From Purpureocillium takamizusanense (taxonomy: Eukaryota > Ascomycota > Sordariomycetes > Hypocreales > Ophiocordycipitaceae): a DNA stretch of 64,000 bases. Under the pieces are notes generated by a model. It was given only the letters and a program-made list of their open reading frames with translations. It ran no database searches and was not told the origin of the DNA. This document shows positions 49,532-61,006 of the stretch, one piece after another. Position 1 is the first letter of the stretch. The number at the start of each line of letters is the position of its first letter. A program made the translations under genes and the position numbers. The DNA lies in NCBI RefSeq assembly GCF_022605165.1, contig NC_063076.1, positions 1,550,001-1,614,000 on the forward strand, read 5' to 3'.

Positions 49532-52500
49532 ATGTCATGGGAGACCCCGACCCTGACAATACTCTGCATCGTCACCTTCGGTCTATGGTGGTATCGTAAC
49601 CTGCAGTCCGGCACCCCCAGCAGGTCAGGCCACCTGCACGCCGGTCTCACCGGCCTCGCCATCCTCTACGACTTTCGTGGCCGGGCCCGGGACTGGTGCA
49701 CATCTACGTACGACGCCGCCATCAATGCCACGCCGGTAGAGCAGCTCAAGATGGCGCTGACTCTCGGCGCAATCGTATGGTGAGTTGTGCCTTCCTTGCC
49801 TTCACGCCGCGCCCTTGCGCGACAATGCTGCCCACCCCTCCTGCCGCTCCTAAGCGTCCTCAACTTTTCTTGTGCTGACGATTCAAGGCTGCTCCATCGA
49901 TCATGGCAAACTCTCTGGAAGCCCGTGCCAGAGCTCGTCAATATCCTCGGCGTCGACATACCACTCCCTCCCGATGTCTGCCTCGCCGGAATAGGAGCAG
50001 ATTCCGCGACCCTGAGCTGGACGCGGCCGACATACCGTCCCGTCCAGAGATATCTGATACAAGTGAATGGAGTCCTTGGTCAGTACATCACCTATAGGTC
50101 TTTGCTTTGCCTCTGAGAGGCGCGCCGCTGACCCAAGCGCAACAGTGGGAGAGTCGCCAGCGAACGAAACGGCCATCACCGTCACAGGGCTGAAGCCAAG
50201 CCACTTCTACAATATCCGAGTCGTCGCGGTCGGTCAGAACAACTTTCGCACGGGCAGCCCCCTCATACGTCTTAAAACCTTTGGCAAAGATGGGAGGCCG
50301 CAACTGGGCAACTCGCGGTTGCCTACGAGCTTTGTTGACCCCGACCACCCCCGAGAGAGCGGCAACGAGAGCGATAACTCCGACAGGCCCGCGCTCCCAT
50401 TCCCGGCGGTCGAGGCCGCGGCGGTCCTGGATACCGGTGCCACGGCTGCTTCCCGGGATACCGGGCCAGTCATATCTGGACAGCGTCGGAATACCGTAAA
50501 TCGACGGCATTCACCATCCGTGGCCAGCACCGATCAGCCTCAAATAAAGCCGCCTGTGCCATCCGAGATGGAGATGTCCTTGGCCGAGCTCAACGAAAAG
50601 TTCGAAAGCATCAGAAAAGAGATCGAGGACACACAGGTCCTGTACGCCAAGGACGAGGCAGAGTCGCAACAACAAGAGGAGGAGTTGAGGAGAGAAAAGG
50701 ACCGCAAGCGCCAAGTCCTCAAGGAGAAGGAAGAGCAGACGACACAGCTCAGGGCCATGATACGGTCCACCATGGAACAAATGCGGGCCGCAGAAAAGGA
50801 ACGAGCAAAAATGGAGCAGCAACTGAAGGACAAGGAGTCCAAGAAGACCAAGGTTAGGGATACCATCGCAAAATACGAACACGAGGTGGAGAGAATGAGA
50901 CGCGAACGCGAGGGCTTTGACGCCCAGAAGACCGAACTCGCCAAAACCCGCGACAGGGACGTTGAGAAGCTCGATCAAGACAACACGGAACTTCAGGAGA
51001 ATTGCGCCGCGCTAGAGGCAGAGCTAAAGGACAAGGGCAAGCAATTGCAGGACCTCAAGGATGCTAGAAAGCTACTCACCGGTGCCGACGACGAGCAATG
51101 GAAAGAGGAGGACATGCAGATGAGGCGTGAGTGGGAACTTAGGAGGCGCGATATGCACGCCCGACTCGTTACCGACACCAAGACTGGCCACGTTTTGGGA
51201 CAGCAGATTAGGGGAGCCCTGGAACCGCTGTACAGCCTGCAGCAACAGACCGGTGCCGCATACTACGGCGCCCCAGGCGCCTCCAACATGGACTTTGACT
51301 TGCCGCCGTCTGCCCAGCGCAAGAGGCTGAGTCACGGTAGCAACACTTTCCCGGCCACGAGTCTTCCATCTCCAGAGCGTCTTCCTCCAGCTGAGCCCAA
51401 CTTCCAAACCTCCATTGGATTTGGCAACCCCAGTTTCGCCCACGGACTGTTCATGGACATTGCGGGTGATGGTACCAACGAAGCACAGACGGAGGCCGAG
51501 CTTAAGGCCACCGGTGGTCCGCTGAGTCCCTCGGCGCAGACTCTGCTTCCGTCGAACATTTTCGAAGAGAGCGAGGATGCGGACACGATGGAGCCCAGAA
51601 GCCCCATCTTGCCAGAGCCCATCACCGCGGGCGAGGACGGGCCGTCGTATGGGCCGCAATCGCCGGCGTCGTCAATCATGTCTTTTCCCGTCTTCTCAAG
51701 CCCACAGGGTTCCTCGCAGCATCTGCCTTTCCCGCCATACACGGACAACAGTGACCGGAACTCGCTGCACATGAACTCGTCGCCGCCGCCGCCTATTCCC
51801 GCTGGCCATAAGATTGCCAGCTTCCTCTCAACCTTTCAGCGCAATCGGGGCTCCAGGGCATCAGACGAAGGGGGTCCGCCGATCGGCACGTTGAAGCCCG
51901 GGCAAAGCCAGTCTTTTCCGACTGTGTCTGAGGAAAATGAGCCTGTGGTAACCCGACGGCGGCTTAATTTTCCATCTTGGATGAACCGCAATTCTGTTGG
52001 GCCAGACACCGGGACGCCGGGCCCCCCTATCACGGTCTCGAGACCTTTGTCTGCGTGGCGGCTTAGGGGCTCGCCATCTGCGGCGTTCCCAGACCGCGAT
52101 CGCGAGCTGTCTCGGCCAGCCTCGATAGCGTCCACGGAATTGCCTCGGCCCTCAACAGACAGCGGTTCCATCTGGGGTGCACCCGGCGAGGCCCTCGGTC
52201 TAGGCAAGAACCGATTGTGGTCACCGAACGACGGTCGTTGGGCCTCTCGGAGTGGCTCTAGGCGCCCATCGCTGCAAGGGTCCAACCCCCTGACGACGAC
52301 TCTTGCGTCCGCGGATGACGAGATCTTGGACGATGACGACCTGCTGGACCCGCACACGATGCCTAGTCAGGTGGGCGTCATTGGGTCGCGGCCCCCTGGC
52401 TCTTCCAAGTCCATGAGCCAACGCCTGAATCCCAATGCTCCTACTTTTATGGGCAACATGGGCAATATCTTTAGAAAAGATAGGGACAAGGAAAAGGATC

Positions 52501-53099
52501 GTACCAAGGACAAGGGCAAGAGCTCGACGGTGGGCACTCCGAGCATAGAGCTGCCACCGAGCTTCGACGACTCGCCGTCGGACTCCCGGATGTCGCGAGA
52601 CACGCAGTCAGTCCACACGCAGCCGTCAGTCTCGGAGTCTCATGAGTCGCTGCAGCTCGACTCAGCAGTGTCGAACACGGCGTCGGAGACGAACCTGGCG
52701 GCGACGCACTCGAAGGACCCTGAAAATGTTGTTAAGAAACTATTCCGTAAAGGGAGTTCCAGCAAGTTCAGCCTGTCCTCGAGGCTGGGCAAGGACTCTG
52801 GCTTGTTCAAGAAGACTCCCGGCAGCGCCAGCAACTCGGACAAGAACATGTCGGCCGAGCACAGGTCTAGCCTGGGCGACTTGGACGACCTCGGGGAGGA
52901 CGTGGCCATACTGGGCCGCAGCTATGACAGCATGGCGAGTAGCCCATCGTTAGGCCCATCCAAGTCGAAGGAGAGTCGGGAAGGCGGCAGGATGAGTTCG
53001 TGGCGCTTCTCCATGTCTTCAATTAAGAAGAAGGGCAAGGATACGCCGGCGAAGGAAAAGGAGAGTCTAGAAATGGACAGACCCCAGGAGGACGAGTAG
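49532..53099 (+). CDS. membrane-anchored fibronectin type III / coiled-coil protein
   Basis: Three exons: 49532-49779, 49888-50078 and 50146-53099, giving 1130 residues; introns of 108 and 67 bp keep frame. A hydrophobic segment at about 8-21 (LTILCIVTFGLWWY) and a second at about 74-85 (MALTLGAIVWLL) suggest membrane anchoring at the N-terminus. A fibronectin type III domain spans about 111-195 (SATLSWTRPTYRPVQRYLIQ, ETAITVTGLKPSHFYNIRVVAV). A long charged coiled coil runs from about 288 to 450 (Glu/Lys/Arg/Gln heptads), followed by about 640 residues rich in Ser/Pro with many potential phosphosites and short basic patches (KKLFRKGSSSKFSLSSRLGKD). Conserved fungal proteins of this layout exist, but I cannot name a characterised one with confidence. 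A cytoskeletal, polarity or endomembrane role is a guess from architecture only. Confidence 0.85.
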
Positions 53100-53734
53100 C
53101 GAGGGGCTGGCTGGCGGGCTCTCTCAAATATCTGGCCTACAGCGTCTGACAGCGCAGTTCCAATAGACCTTACAATGCAGCTGCTACTTACTCATGGACC
53201 GTTTCGTTCTGCATCTATGCTATGAGAGGTGAGCTAGTTTCATTCCGATGGATGACCAGGGCCAATGCGCAGGTGTGCAAGTCAAAAGCCTACATGAACC
53301 AAGCGGTGTCAGAATAGCGTCTAGCAGGCCTGTGCCATATTCAAGAAGCGTGTCTATGATTCGTACAAAAGGCAGCAAAGCATGCATTGGCCCGGATCGT
53401 ACTATTCACTTGCGGTCTTGAAGTTGCAGGGTAACTTTAGGTTGAAGCCCCGATCAGGCCAGGGGCTCTCCACTTTTTAGCAGCAAGCGGTCCAGGGAGT
53501 GATGACAAGTAAGTCGGTACCCACGTAGCGGCACTGTCCCTGACAGCGAGCGCTGCCGCCCCAATTGATGGGCTGCACCGACGGGGATGGACGGGGGAGC
53601 TGCAGCCACCCAGAAACACCACCACCTCTTCTTCTCTAGCACCCGCCGCTTCGCTCCTGGATGGGGACCATCGCATTGATTTGCAACATCACTATTCCAT
53701 ACGGGCGGTCTGGCTGGCCGCCGCGTCCGACAGC
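53100..53734. other. intergenic between two plus-strand genes
   Basis: 635 bp. No gene seen; it is the probable promoter of VPS53. Confidence 0.6.
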
Positions 53735-56390
53735 ATGAACATCAGCCATGGGCAGACATCGTCGCTCGACGCAGGTGAGACTCCCGCCCCCCCCCCAGCG
53801 CCGACGACTCCTCCAACTGACAGCCTTGCGATGCAGTCGACTACGACCCCATGGTCCACCTCAACCAGCTCTTCTCGCACCCGTCGACCGTCTCCTCCAT
53901 CAGCCAGGTCTCGCAGAACCTGAAAGCTCGCCAGCATGAGCTATCGAGCGACATCGACATCCTCGAGGCCAAACAGGCCTACCAGCCCGACTCGAGCCTC
54001 GAGCGCATGCAGTCAGCTCAGACGGAGCTTGCGCAGCTCTTCCGCAAGATCGAGACGGTGCGGTCGCGCGCCATCGAGACGGAGCAGAACATCACCTCGA
54101 TGACGGCCGACATCAAGCGCCTCGACGGCACCAAGCGCAACCTGACGCTCAGCATGACGGCGCTCAAGCGGCTGCAGATGCTCACCACGGCCTACGAGCA
54201 GCTCAGGGGCTTGGCCAAGACGAGGCAATACCGCGAGTGCGCCGGCCTCCTGCAGGCCGTCATTCAGCTTATGAAGCACTTCAACAGCTACCGGAGCATC
54301 GAGCAGATTGCGACGCTGAGTCGCGAGGTCTCGGAGCTGCAGCGGGAGCTCTTGGAGCAGGTTTGTGAGGACTTTGAGATGGCGTTTGCCAAGGGCGAGG
54401 TCGCCTCCAAGAAGGGCATGCTGGTCGAGGCCTGCCTCGTCATGGATGCCCTCGGCGACTCTGCCAAGTCGCGAATCATCAACTGGTACGTCAACACGGA
54501 GTTGCGGGAGTACCGCCAGGTGTTCCGCGGCAACGACGAGGCGGGGAGCCTCGACAACATCGGGCGGCGGTACTCCTGGTTCAAGCGCATGATGAAGACG
54601 CACGAGGAAGAGCACGCCACCATCTTCCCTCCCCACTGGCGGATGGGTGAGCTGCTGGCGACGGCGTTTTGCGACGGCACGCGCGACGACTTCAAGGGCA
54701 TTCTGGAGCGGAGCATGCGCCGCGTAGATGGCAACAAGGTGGACGTCAACTTGCTTCTCAGCTGTCTGCAGGAGACGCTCGACTTTGAGCAGACGCTGGA
54801 GAAGCGCTTCTCCAACGAACCCCGTGCGAGCATCGACACGCTGAGCTCGACAGAGGGCAGGGCGCACAACTTTAACGGGCTGATATCGGTCGCGTTTGAG
54901 CCATACCTGAGTCTCTGGGTCGAGTCGCAGGACAGGCAGTTGGCGGCCATGATACCCAAGTACCGGAACCAGCCCTCGATCCCGCCAGACGAGGAGTTTT
55001 CACCGCAAGCTGTCATGACGTCCGCCATCGAGCTGTTTCACTTTTACAAGCTTACGCTGTCACAATGCGCAAAGCTCTCGACGAGCGACCGCCTCCTGGA
55101 TCTGTCGCGAACGCTGGCAAAGTACCTGGACGAGTATGCGCAGCAAGTGCTCCTCTACAAATTGCAGGCGGGCGGGCAGCATGGGCCGTCGGTGCAGGAC
55201 GCGGTGCTTGTCCTGAACACGGCGGACTTTTGGCACCTAAACACGAACCAACTCGAGGAGAACATCAAGAAGAGAATCGACGACGACCTCATGCCCAAGG
55301 TGGACCTCTCTTCCCAGTCCGACGCCTTCCTTGGCGTGGCCAGCGCGGCTGTGCTAGCCCTGGTGCATCTCGTGGAGCTCGACTGCGAGAATGTCTGGCG
55401 GGAGATGAAGAACACGAATTGGAGCACCATGGACAGCGCAGGCGACCAAAGCTCATACGTCAGCGAGCTCGTGCGACACGTCAACTCAAAAACGGAGGAA
55501 ATACTGGGCGTGGTGACGAAGCAGCAGTATGCGCGGGCCTTTTGCGACAACCTGGTGGAGCACCTGGCCACGGCTTACATCGCCAACATTGTGCAGTGCC
55601 GACCCATATCGGAAATCGGCGCGCAGCAGGTGAGCAGGGATCCTGAGTGCCGGCGTGATTTCGCGTGGATACTGACGAGGTCATGCAGATGCTCGTGGAC
55701 AAGTACGCCCTCACCAAGTCGTTTGGGACCCTCATGTCGCACCACAACCCGTCGCCGAACCAGCAGCCCCCGCCGTCTGGTTTTGTAAGGCGCGTCGAGC
55801 ATTCGATGAACCGCATGGACCCGCTGCTCAAGACGCTGCAAGTGCGCGCATCACCGCCCGAGGGGCTCGTGCAGGCGTATCTGATCCACATCGGGGACAG
55901 GTCCGACATCAACTTCAAGAAGATCTTGGAGCTCAAAGGCGTGCGTAAGCAGGACCAGGCACACCTGATAGAGCTTTACAACATCCACAAGGAGAGCGGC
56001 TCCAACGACAAGCTGGCCCAGAACTCGCCGTTGCTGACACCACTGATGACGGGGCCGCATCACAGCAGCGGCGGCGGCGGTGGCAGCGTGGGGCTGGGCG
56101 TGATGAACCCGACGGCAGCACTGAGCGCGGCATCCGGGACGCGGTTCGACGCCGGGTCCCTGGGGGAGAAGCTGCTGAGCGCGGCGCGGGATATTGGGAC
56201 GGGCGCGGCGGGCACGGGCATGGGCATGGGCATGGCCACGGCGGCAGGCGCGGGGCCGAGCGGCTCGGAGAAGGCGACCATCAACGAGAACCTGCGCAAC
56301 TTTGGCAAGTTCTTCAAGAAGGACTTTGGGGGGCTCGGGGCGAGGTTCGGGAAGCGGGACGGCAGCGTCGGCGCCGAGGAGGGGCGTTGA
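53735..56390 (+). CDS. VPS53: GARP complex subunit Vps53
   Basis: Three exons: 53735-53774, 53837-55629 and 55689-56390, giving 844 residues, a normal Vps53 length. Introns are 62 and 59 bp with CTGAC branch points. Early landmark: DYDPMVHLNQLFSHPSTVSS. The N-terminal coiled region (about 25-200) reads QTELAQLFRKIETVRSRAIE, MTADIKRLDGTKRNLTLSM and TRQYRECAGLLQAVIQLMKHF, the Vps53 signature, followed by RRYSWFKRMMKTHEEE and IFPPHWRMGELLATAFC. The C-terminal part includes QMLVDKYALTKSF and a Gly-rich low-complexity tail. GARP (Vps51-54) tethers endosome-derived vesicles to the trans-Golgi. The tiny first exon encodes only 13 residues, so the start is slightly less certain than the rest. Confidence 0.95.
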
Positions 56391-57566
56391 CCTTTGTGTC
56401 TTGACATACCAAGTACGTTACTAGTTGAGTGACAGAGGGGGCGACGCCGACGGGCCGCGCGACGGTCCGGACATGACCGGGTGGCGGCGGCCAGGGTCGT
56501 ACGTGTACATGAAGTTAGTGGCCTACTGCCGGCAACATGCCGCGCCAGATTGGTAAGTACCTGTGCTGGTATTCAACGGACGGCTCTGCGCCGGCAGATG
56601 GATGGCTCGCCTGAGCCGTGACAAATACATGGCGGTTTCCACCGTGGAAGGTTCTCAATCAAGTCAGGTCGCACGTGCAGCGGTCCATCTAGGTACCTAC
56701 TATAGGCGGGCGCGCGTGGCTACCTTGCTTAAGGAGTTGGGCACGTCTAAACACGACGGCATTGCATGCCAAAACTGGACATGGTGAGCGAGCTGCCCGC
56801 ACGGAGCTTATTAGAAATCGATCTAGAGCCGTTTCCCGCCTGCTGTGGATTAGTTTAGTACCCATCCTTGGTCGCCCTGGGCGCTTCATGATCCTCACCA
56901 TTAGTACTCCGTAGGTACCTTGCATACCTCAAGGTACCCGCCTAGTGCATTGCCGTCGGGTCCCCAGTTCCCTGTACTACGCTATAAGAGCACCTGAAAG
57001 CCACCGCGTCTCTGGCCTGCGCCTTCAGCCGCGGCGCAGACCCGCCGACTTCCGTCCCGTTCCCCTGGAATTCTATTGCCCAGAAAAACGCCACCCCGCC
57101 ATTGCGACATCGCAAACCCTCACGTCTGCGACTACCTCTTTTACCCTCTTCAACGCGAAACTCTTCCTTCGCCGTTTGCAAAGCCACGCGAGCCTACAGA
57201 ATACAAGCCGTGGCTCCCCATACTCACCAATAGTTCGAGTACGATCCCGGGCGCGGGCATAGAAAACCGTCGGCCTATCTCGGAGCAACGACGGGACGAA
57301 TAGACATACATAACGAGTGAACGGGGAGCGAGAACCGTTCTATCCGAGCCTTTCTTCCCTGCCTGCCTGGATCTCCTCGCTGGCTACGTCCTAGGACCTC
57401 GCGGTGACACACTAGCAAAGAAACCGCCGCCAAACTGTTCGCCTCACGCTTGTTCGGGCGGACGACGCTACGGTCGAGCGCTGGGCTATCCATTGCGGCG
57501 GCTGCGACAGCGCTTCAGAAGACATCTGCCACGGGAGTACAGCCCGCCGAGCTCGGAGTGAGAAGG
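56391..57566. other. intergenic upstream of thioredoxin reductase
   Basis: 1.2 kb. No separate gene recognised. It contains a TAGGTACCTA palindrome at 56690-56699, another TAGGTAC at 56912, and a 53-codon open stretch (57408-57566) in frame with thioredoxin reductase, discussed under findings. Confidence 0.6.
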
Positions 57567-58947
57567 ATGCATAGCAAGGTCGTCAGTACGTTGGCCGCTG
57601 CCCCTCGTCTACCTACTTGGTTCCGGGTTTCCCTCCCCACGAACGGGGGGCCGTTGCTCTGTTGTTTTTGTGGTTATCGTTGTGGCAGACAAGACGTGTG
57701 TGATGATGCTGACGCAAGGCCATCAATAGTTATCGGCTCGGGGCCTGCGGCCCACACCGCAGCCGTGTACCTGGCCAGAGCGGAGTTGAAGCGTGAGTAA
57801 CGACGCCTTGAACGGGTTTTCCGGTCGTTCCATCGGAAGGAATTGGGCGTCGCTGACCGGAGTGTGTCGATCGATTGCAGCCGTCATGTACGAGGGCTTC
57901 ATGGCCAACGGCACCGCCGCTGGTGGGCAGCTGACCACGACGACCGAGGTCGAAAACTACCCGGGCTTCCCCAAGGGCATCATGGGCCAGGAGTTGATGG
58001 TACGCCCGCGCTCTTCTCCCACCCTTTCTCTGCCTCTCCCCGCTTTCGACGCACCCTTTGCTGACTCGATGGGCCTCGCTCGGTCTCGGCTCGTTCGCAG
58101 GACAACATGCGCGCTCAGTCTGAGCGCTTCGGCACGGAAATCATCACCGACACGGTGACCAAGCTGGACCTCTCGGCGCGGCCCTTCAAGTACTCGACCG
58201 AGTTCAGCCCCGAGGAGACGCACACGGCCGACGCCGTGGTCATCGCGACGGGCGCGTCGGCGCGGCGCCTCAACCTCCCCGGCGAGGACAAGTACTGGCA
58301 GAACGGCATCTCGGCGTGCGCCGTGTGCGACGGCGCGCTGCCCATCTTCCGCAACAAGCCCCTGTACGTCATTGGCGGCGGCGACTCGGCCGCCGAGGAG
58401 GCCACCTTCCTCACAAAGTACGCCTCCAAGGTGGTGGTGCTCGTCCGCCGCGACGTCCTCCGCGCCAGCAAGACCATGGCCCACCGCCTCCTCAACCACC
58501 CCAAGGCCGAGGTCCGCTTCCACTCGGCCGCCACCGAGGTCCGCGGCGGCGAGGACGGCCTCATGAGCCACCTCGTCGTCAAGAACAGCGCCACCGGCCA
58601 GGAGGAGGTGGTCGAGGCCAGCGGCCTCTTCTACGCCATCGGCCACGACCCCGCCACCGCCCTCGTCAAGGGCCAGCTCGACATGGACGAGGACGGCTAC
58701 ATCAAGACCAAGCCCGGCACCACCATGACCAGCATCGAGGGCGTCTTCGCCGCCGGCGACGTCCAGGACAAGCGCTACCGCCAGGCCATTACCAGTGCCG
58801 GTGAGTTGTCCTTCCTATTTTTCTCTTCTCAACCCCCGCGTGGGAAAGACAACACGTGTGGCTGACTTTCTCCCCTCCCCATCAGGTACCGGTTGCATGG
58901 CCGCCCTCGAGGCCGAGCACTTCCTCGCCGAGCAAGAGTCTTCGTAG
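57567..58947 (+). CDS. TRR1: thioredoxin reductase (NADPH)
   Basis: Five exons: 57567-57585, 57730-57792, 57881-57999, 58101-58800 and 58886-58947, giving 320 residues, typical of low-molecular-weight thioredoxin reductases. Introns are 144, 88, 101 and 85 bp. Seen: FAD-binding [20 protein letters not shown] at the N-terminus, [19 protein letters not shown], the redox-active CAVC at 140-143, the NADPH-binding [10 protein letters not shown], and the FAD-contacting [20 protein letters not shown]. It reduces thioredoxin with NADPH, supporting ribonucleotide reductase, peroxiredoxins and sulfur assimilation. The start MHSKVV matches the usual fungal cytosolic start. The frame stays open upstream without an ATG, so a longer isoform cannot be excluded. 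Confidence 0.97.
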
Positions 58948-59433
58948 ATCTACAGAGGTAGAAAGGATAAAAAAAGCAGAGACATAGACGATGCGAACTT
59001 TTCGACGCAGTGTGGAATAGACAGAGTTGTGTCTTCGCATACAATATAAAATTCAACATGTCGGTCACAGAAACTATCATCAAGGCTTATGATATCTTGA
59101 AGGGGTCATGTAATAGCACATGCTATTCCGTAGCTACTGTTAAAAATACCAGGCTCTGTACCGTCCTGTACTTTTGTTGTTGCGCACGCGGCGCACAGAT
59201 TGCTCCCGCCTCTGCCGTGATATCTCTCGGCCAGACCCAAATTCCCACAACGCTCGCGAGCCGTCCCAAATGCCGGCTCGACATGCGACAATTAACCCAC
59301 GCCAAAACAACAACAAGAAAAACATGCCATTATGTTGTCCCTGTAGTATCCACACAGTAACGCCCAACAACAAGCAATTCGCAACACGTGTACGGGAAGG
59401 CTGTGTCTTGCAAACCGCCGTTTTGCTTTTTTT
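58948..59433. other. convergent intergenic TRR1 / UAP1
   Basis: 486 bp with both 3' UTRs; AT-richer than the flanks. No other feature seen. Confidence 0.6.
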
Positions 59434-61006
59434 CTACTCCAACTCGAGCACGGCCGGGGCCGTCACCGTGGTGCCCTTGAGCTTCTCGAGGCCTTCGCCG
59501 CCCTGTGAAAGCAATGTCAGCCAAATGCAATGGGGCATGAGACAGGAAATCTGGGAGGGGGAAACATACGTAGCTGATGAGGGGTGAGACCTCGACACCG
59601 CCATCGGCGACAACGGTGGCGCCGGCTGCCTCCAGCCAGCGCCTGCCCTGGGCCATGACGTCGCGCTTGCTGGTGTCGGGGTCGTCCTCTCCCTTGCCGC
59701 GAGCGTTCTTGAGGGGAGAGAACTCGTCCTCGCGACGGACCTCCATGCAGGCAAATTTGTCGAGGGGCAGCATGTTGAAGACGTCAAAGACGAACTGCTC
59801 GAGCTTGATGCCGTTGGGCGACTCGGGCTTGATGGTCTCGCCCGTCTCGACGTCGGCGTAGGGGATCTTCTTGCGGGCAACGTGGTGAGGCAGCTTGTGG
59901 GCCCACTGGGGAATGGACTCGAGGAAGCGGAACGAGTAGTAGTGGTTGACGATGTTGGCGGCGCGGAACTTGAGGACGCCGGCCTGCTTAGGGTCCTCAG
60001 CCTCGGCCGTCTTCTTGTCGATCTCGGAGTATTCGACCACGTCGGGCTTGCCGTTCTTGCATAGGATCAGGCCGACCGACTCGGTGGCATTGCGCTTGCG
60101 GACGACCTTGGTTGCAATGTCGACGTCGAGGGAGGCAGCGAAGCCGATGAAGACGGGGTCGGCGACCTTGACAAGGCAGTTGTCGACGCAGTAGGCGTGG
60201 ATGTGCTGGATGCCACGCTTGCGCATGTCATCCAGCACGCCCGAGACCACCAGGGCCTGGTAGATGCCGCCATTACCATCGGGGGCGACGGCAACCTTGC
60301 CCTTGTTCTCGAGCAGGATCTTGCCTTCGTTGGAGATGCAGGGCAGGACGCCCTGCTCAAAGATCTTGATATTGGCGGGGTCGAGGCCGAAGTAGTTCTT
60401 GGACTCGAAGAACTTGCGCGTGGGTTCGCGCGTCGGACCGCTGGTCATGACGTACCAGGGCACGACGACCGAGGCGCCGCCCGCCTTCTTGCCGGCGAGT
60501 TCCTGGATCTTGCGGATGCGCTCGGCCTGGATCTGGAAGAGGGGCTTGTGGGAGGGCAGGTCGATATCGAAGCAGCCCTTGGGGTCGGAGCTGCCGAGGC
60601 GGGTGCCCTGGCCGCCGGCCATGAGAACGACGGCAACCTTGTTCTGGCTGATGAGGTCGACACCCGACTCGTACCACTTCTTGATGTCATCGGGCTTGGA
60701 GTCGAGGATGCTGGCGAGGGCCTGGTCGGGCAGGGGCTCGAGCTTGTCGGGGGTGTCGCTGGCCTTTGCCGGGGCCGTGGCCTGCTGAGAGATGTCGTTG
60801 ATGTGGGCGGGGTCGAACTTGGCCAGCTGCTCGAACATGGTGCCCCTTTCGCTGGCGCTCAGGTCGTCGTAGAAGTTAAAGACGTGGCCCTGGCCAGCGT
60901 CGGCGTACCTGGACTTGAGCTCGGCGAGGACATCGGGAGAGGGCTCGGCGGGGGCGGGGGCCGCGCCCTTGGAGCCGATGTTGAGGACTTCTTTGACCTT
61001 GTCCAT
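59434..61006 (-). CDS. UAP1: UDP-N-acetylglucosamine pyrophosphorylase
   Basis: Two exons on the minus strand, 61006-59570 and 59502-59434, separated by a 67-bp intron (GTATGT), give 501 residues, normal for fungal UAP1/QRI1. The nucleotidyltransferase signature [18 protein letters not shown] lies at about 128-145. Others: [72 protein letters not shown] and the C-terminal AGGEGLE-type end, here SPLISY plus [10 protein letters not shown] across the intron. The enzyme makes UDP-GlcNAc from GlcNAc-1-P and UTP, the precursor for chitin, N-glycans and GPI anchors. Cytosolic. ATG 61006 (MDKVKEVLN) follows a pyrimidine-rich leader. Confidence 0.97.

Noticed and set aside
57450..57566. Annotating thioredoxin reductase with an extended start at 57450
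   Set aside because: That codon is TTG and no upstream ATG is in frame; kept as a finding and not as the gene model.
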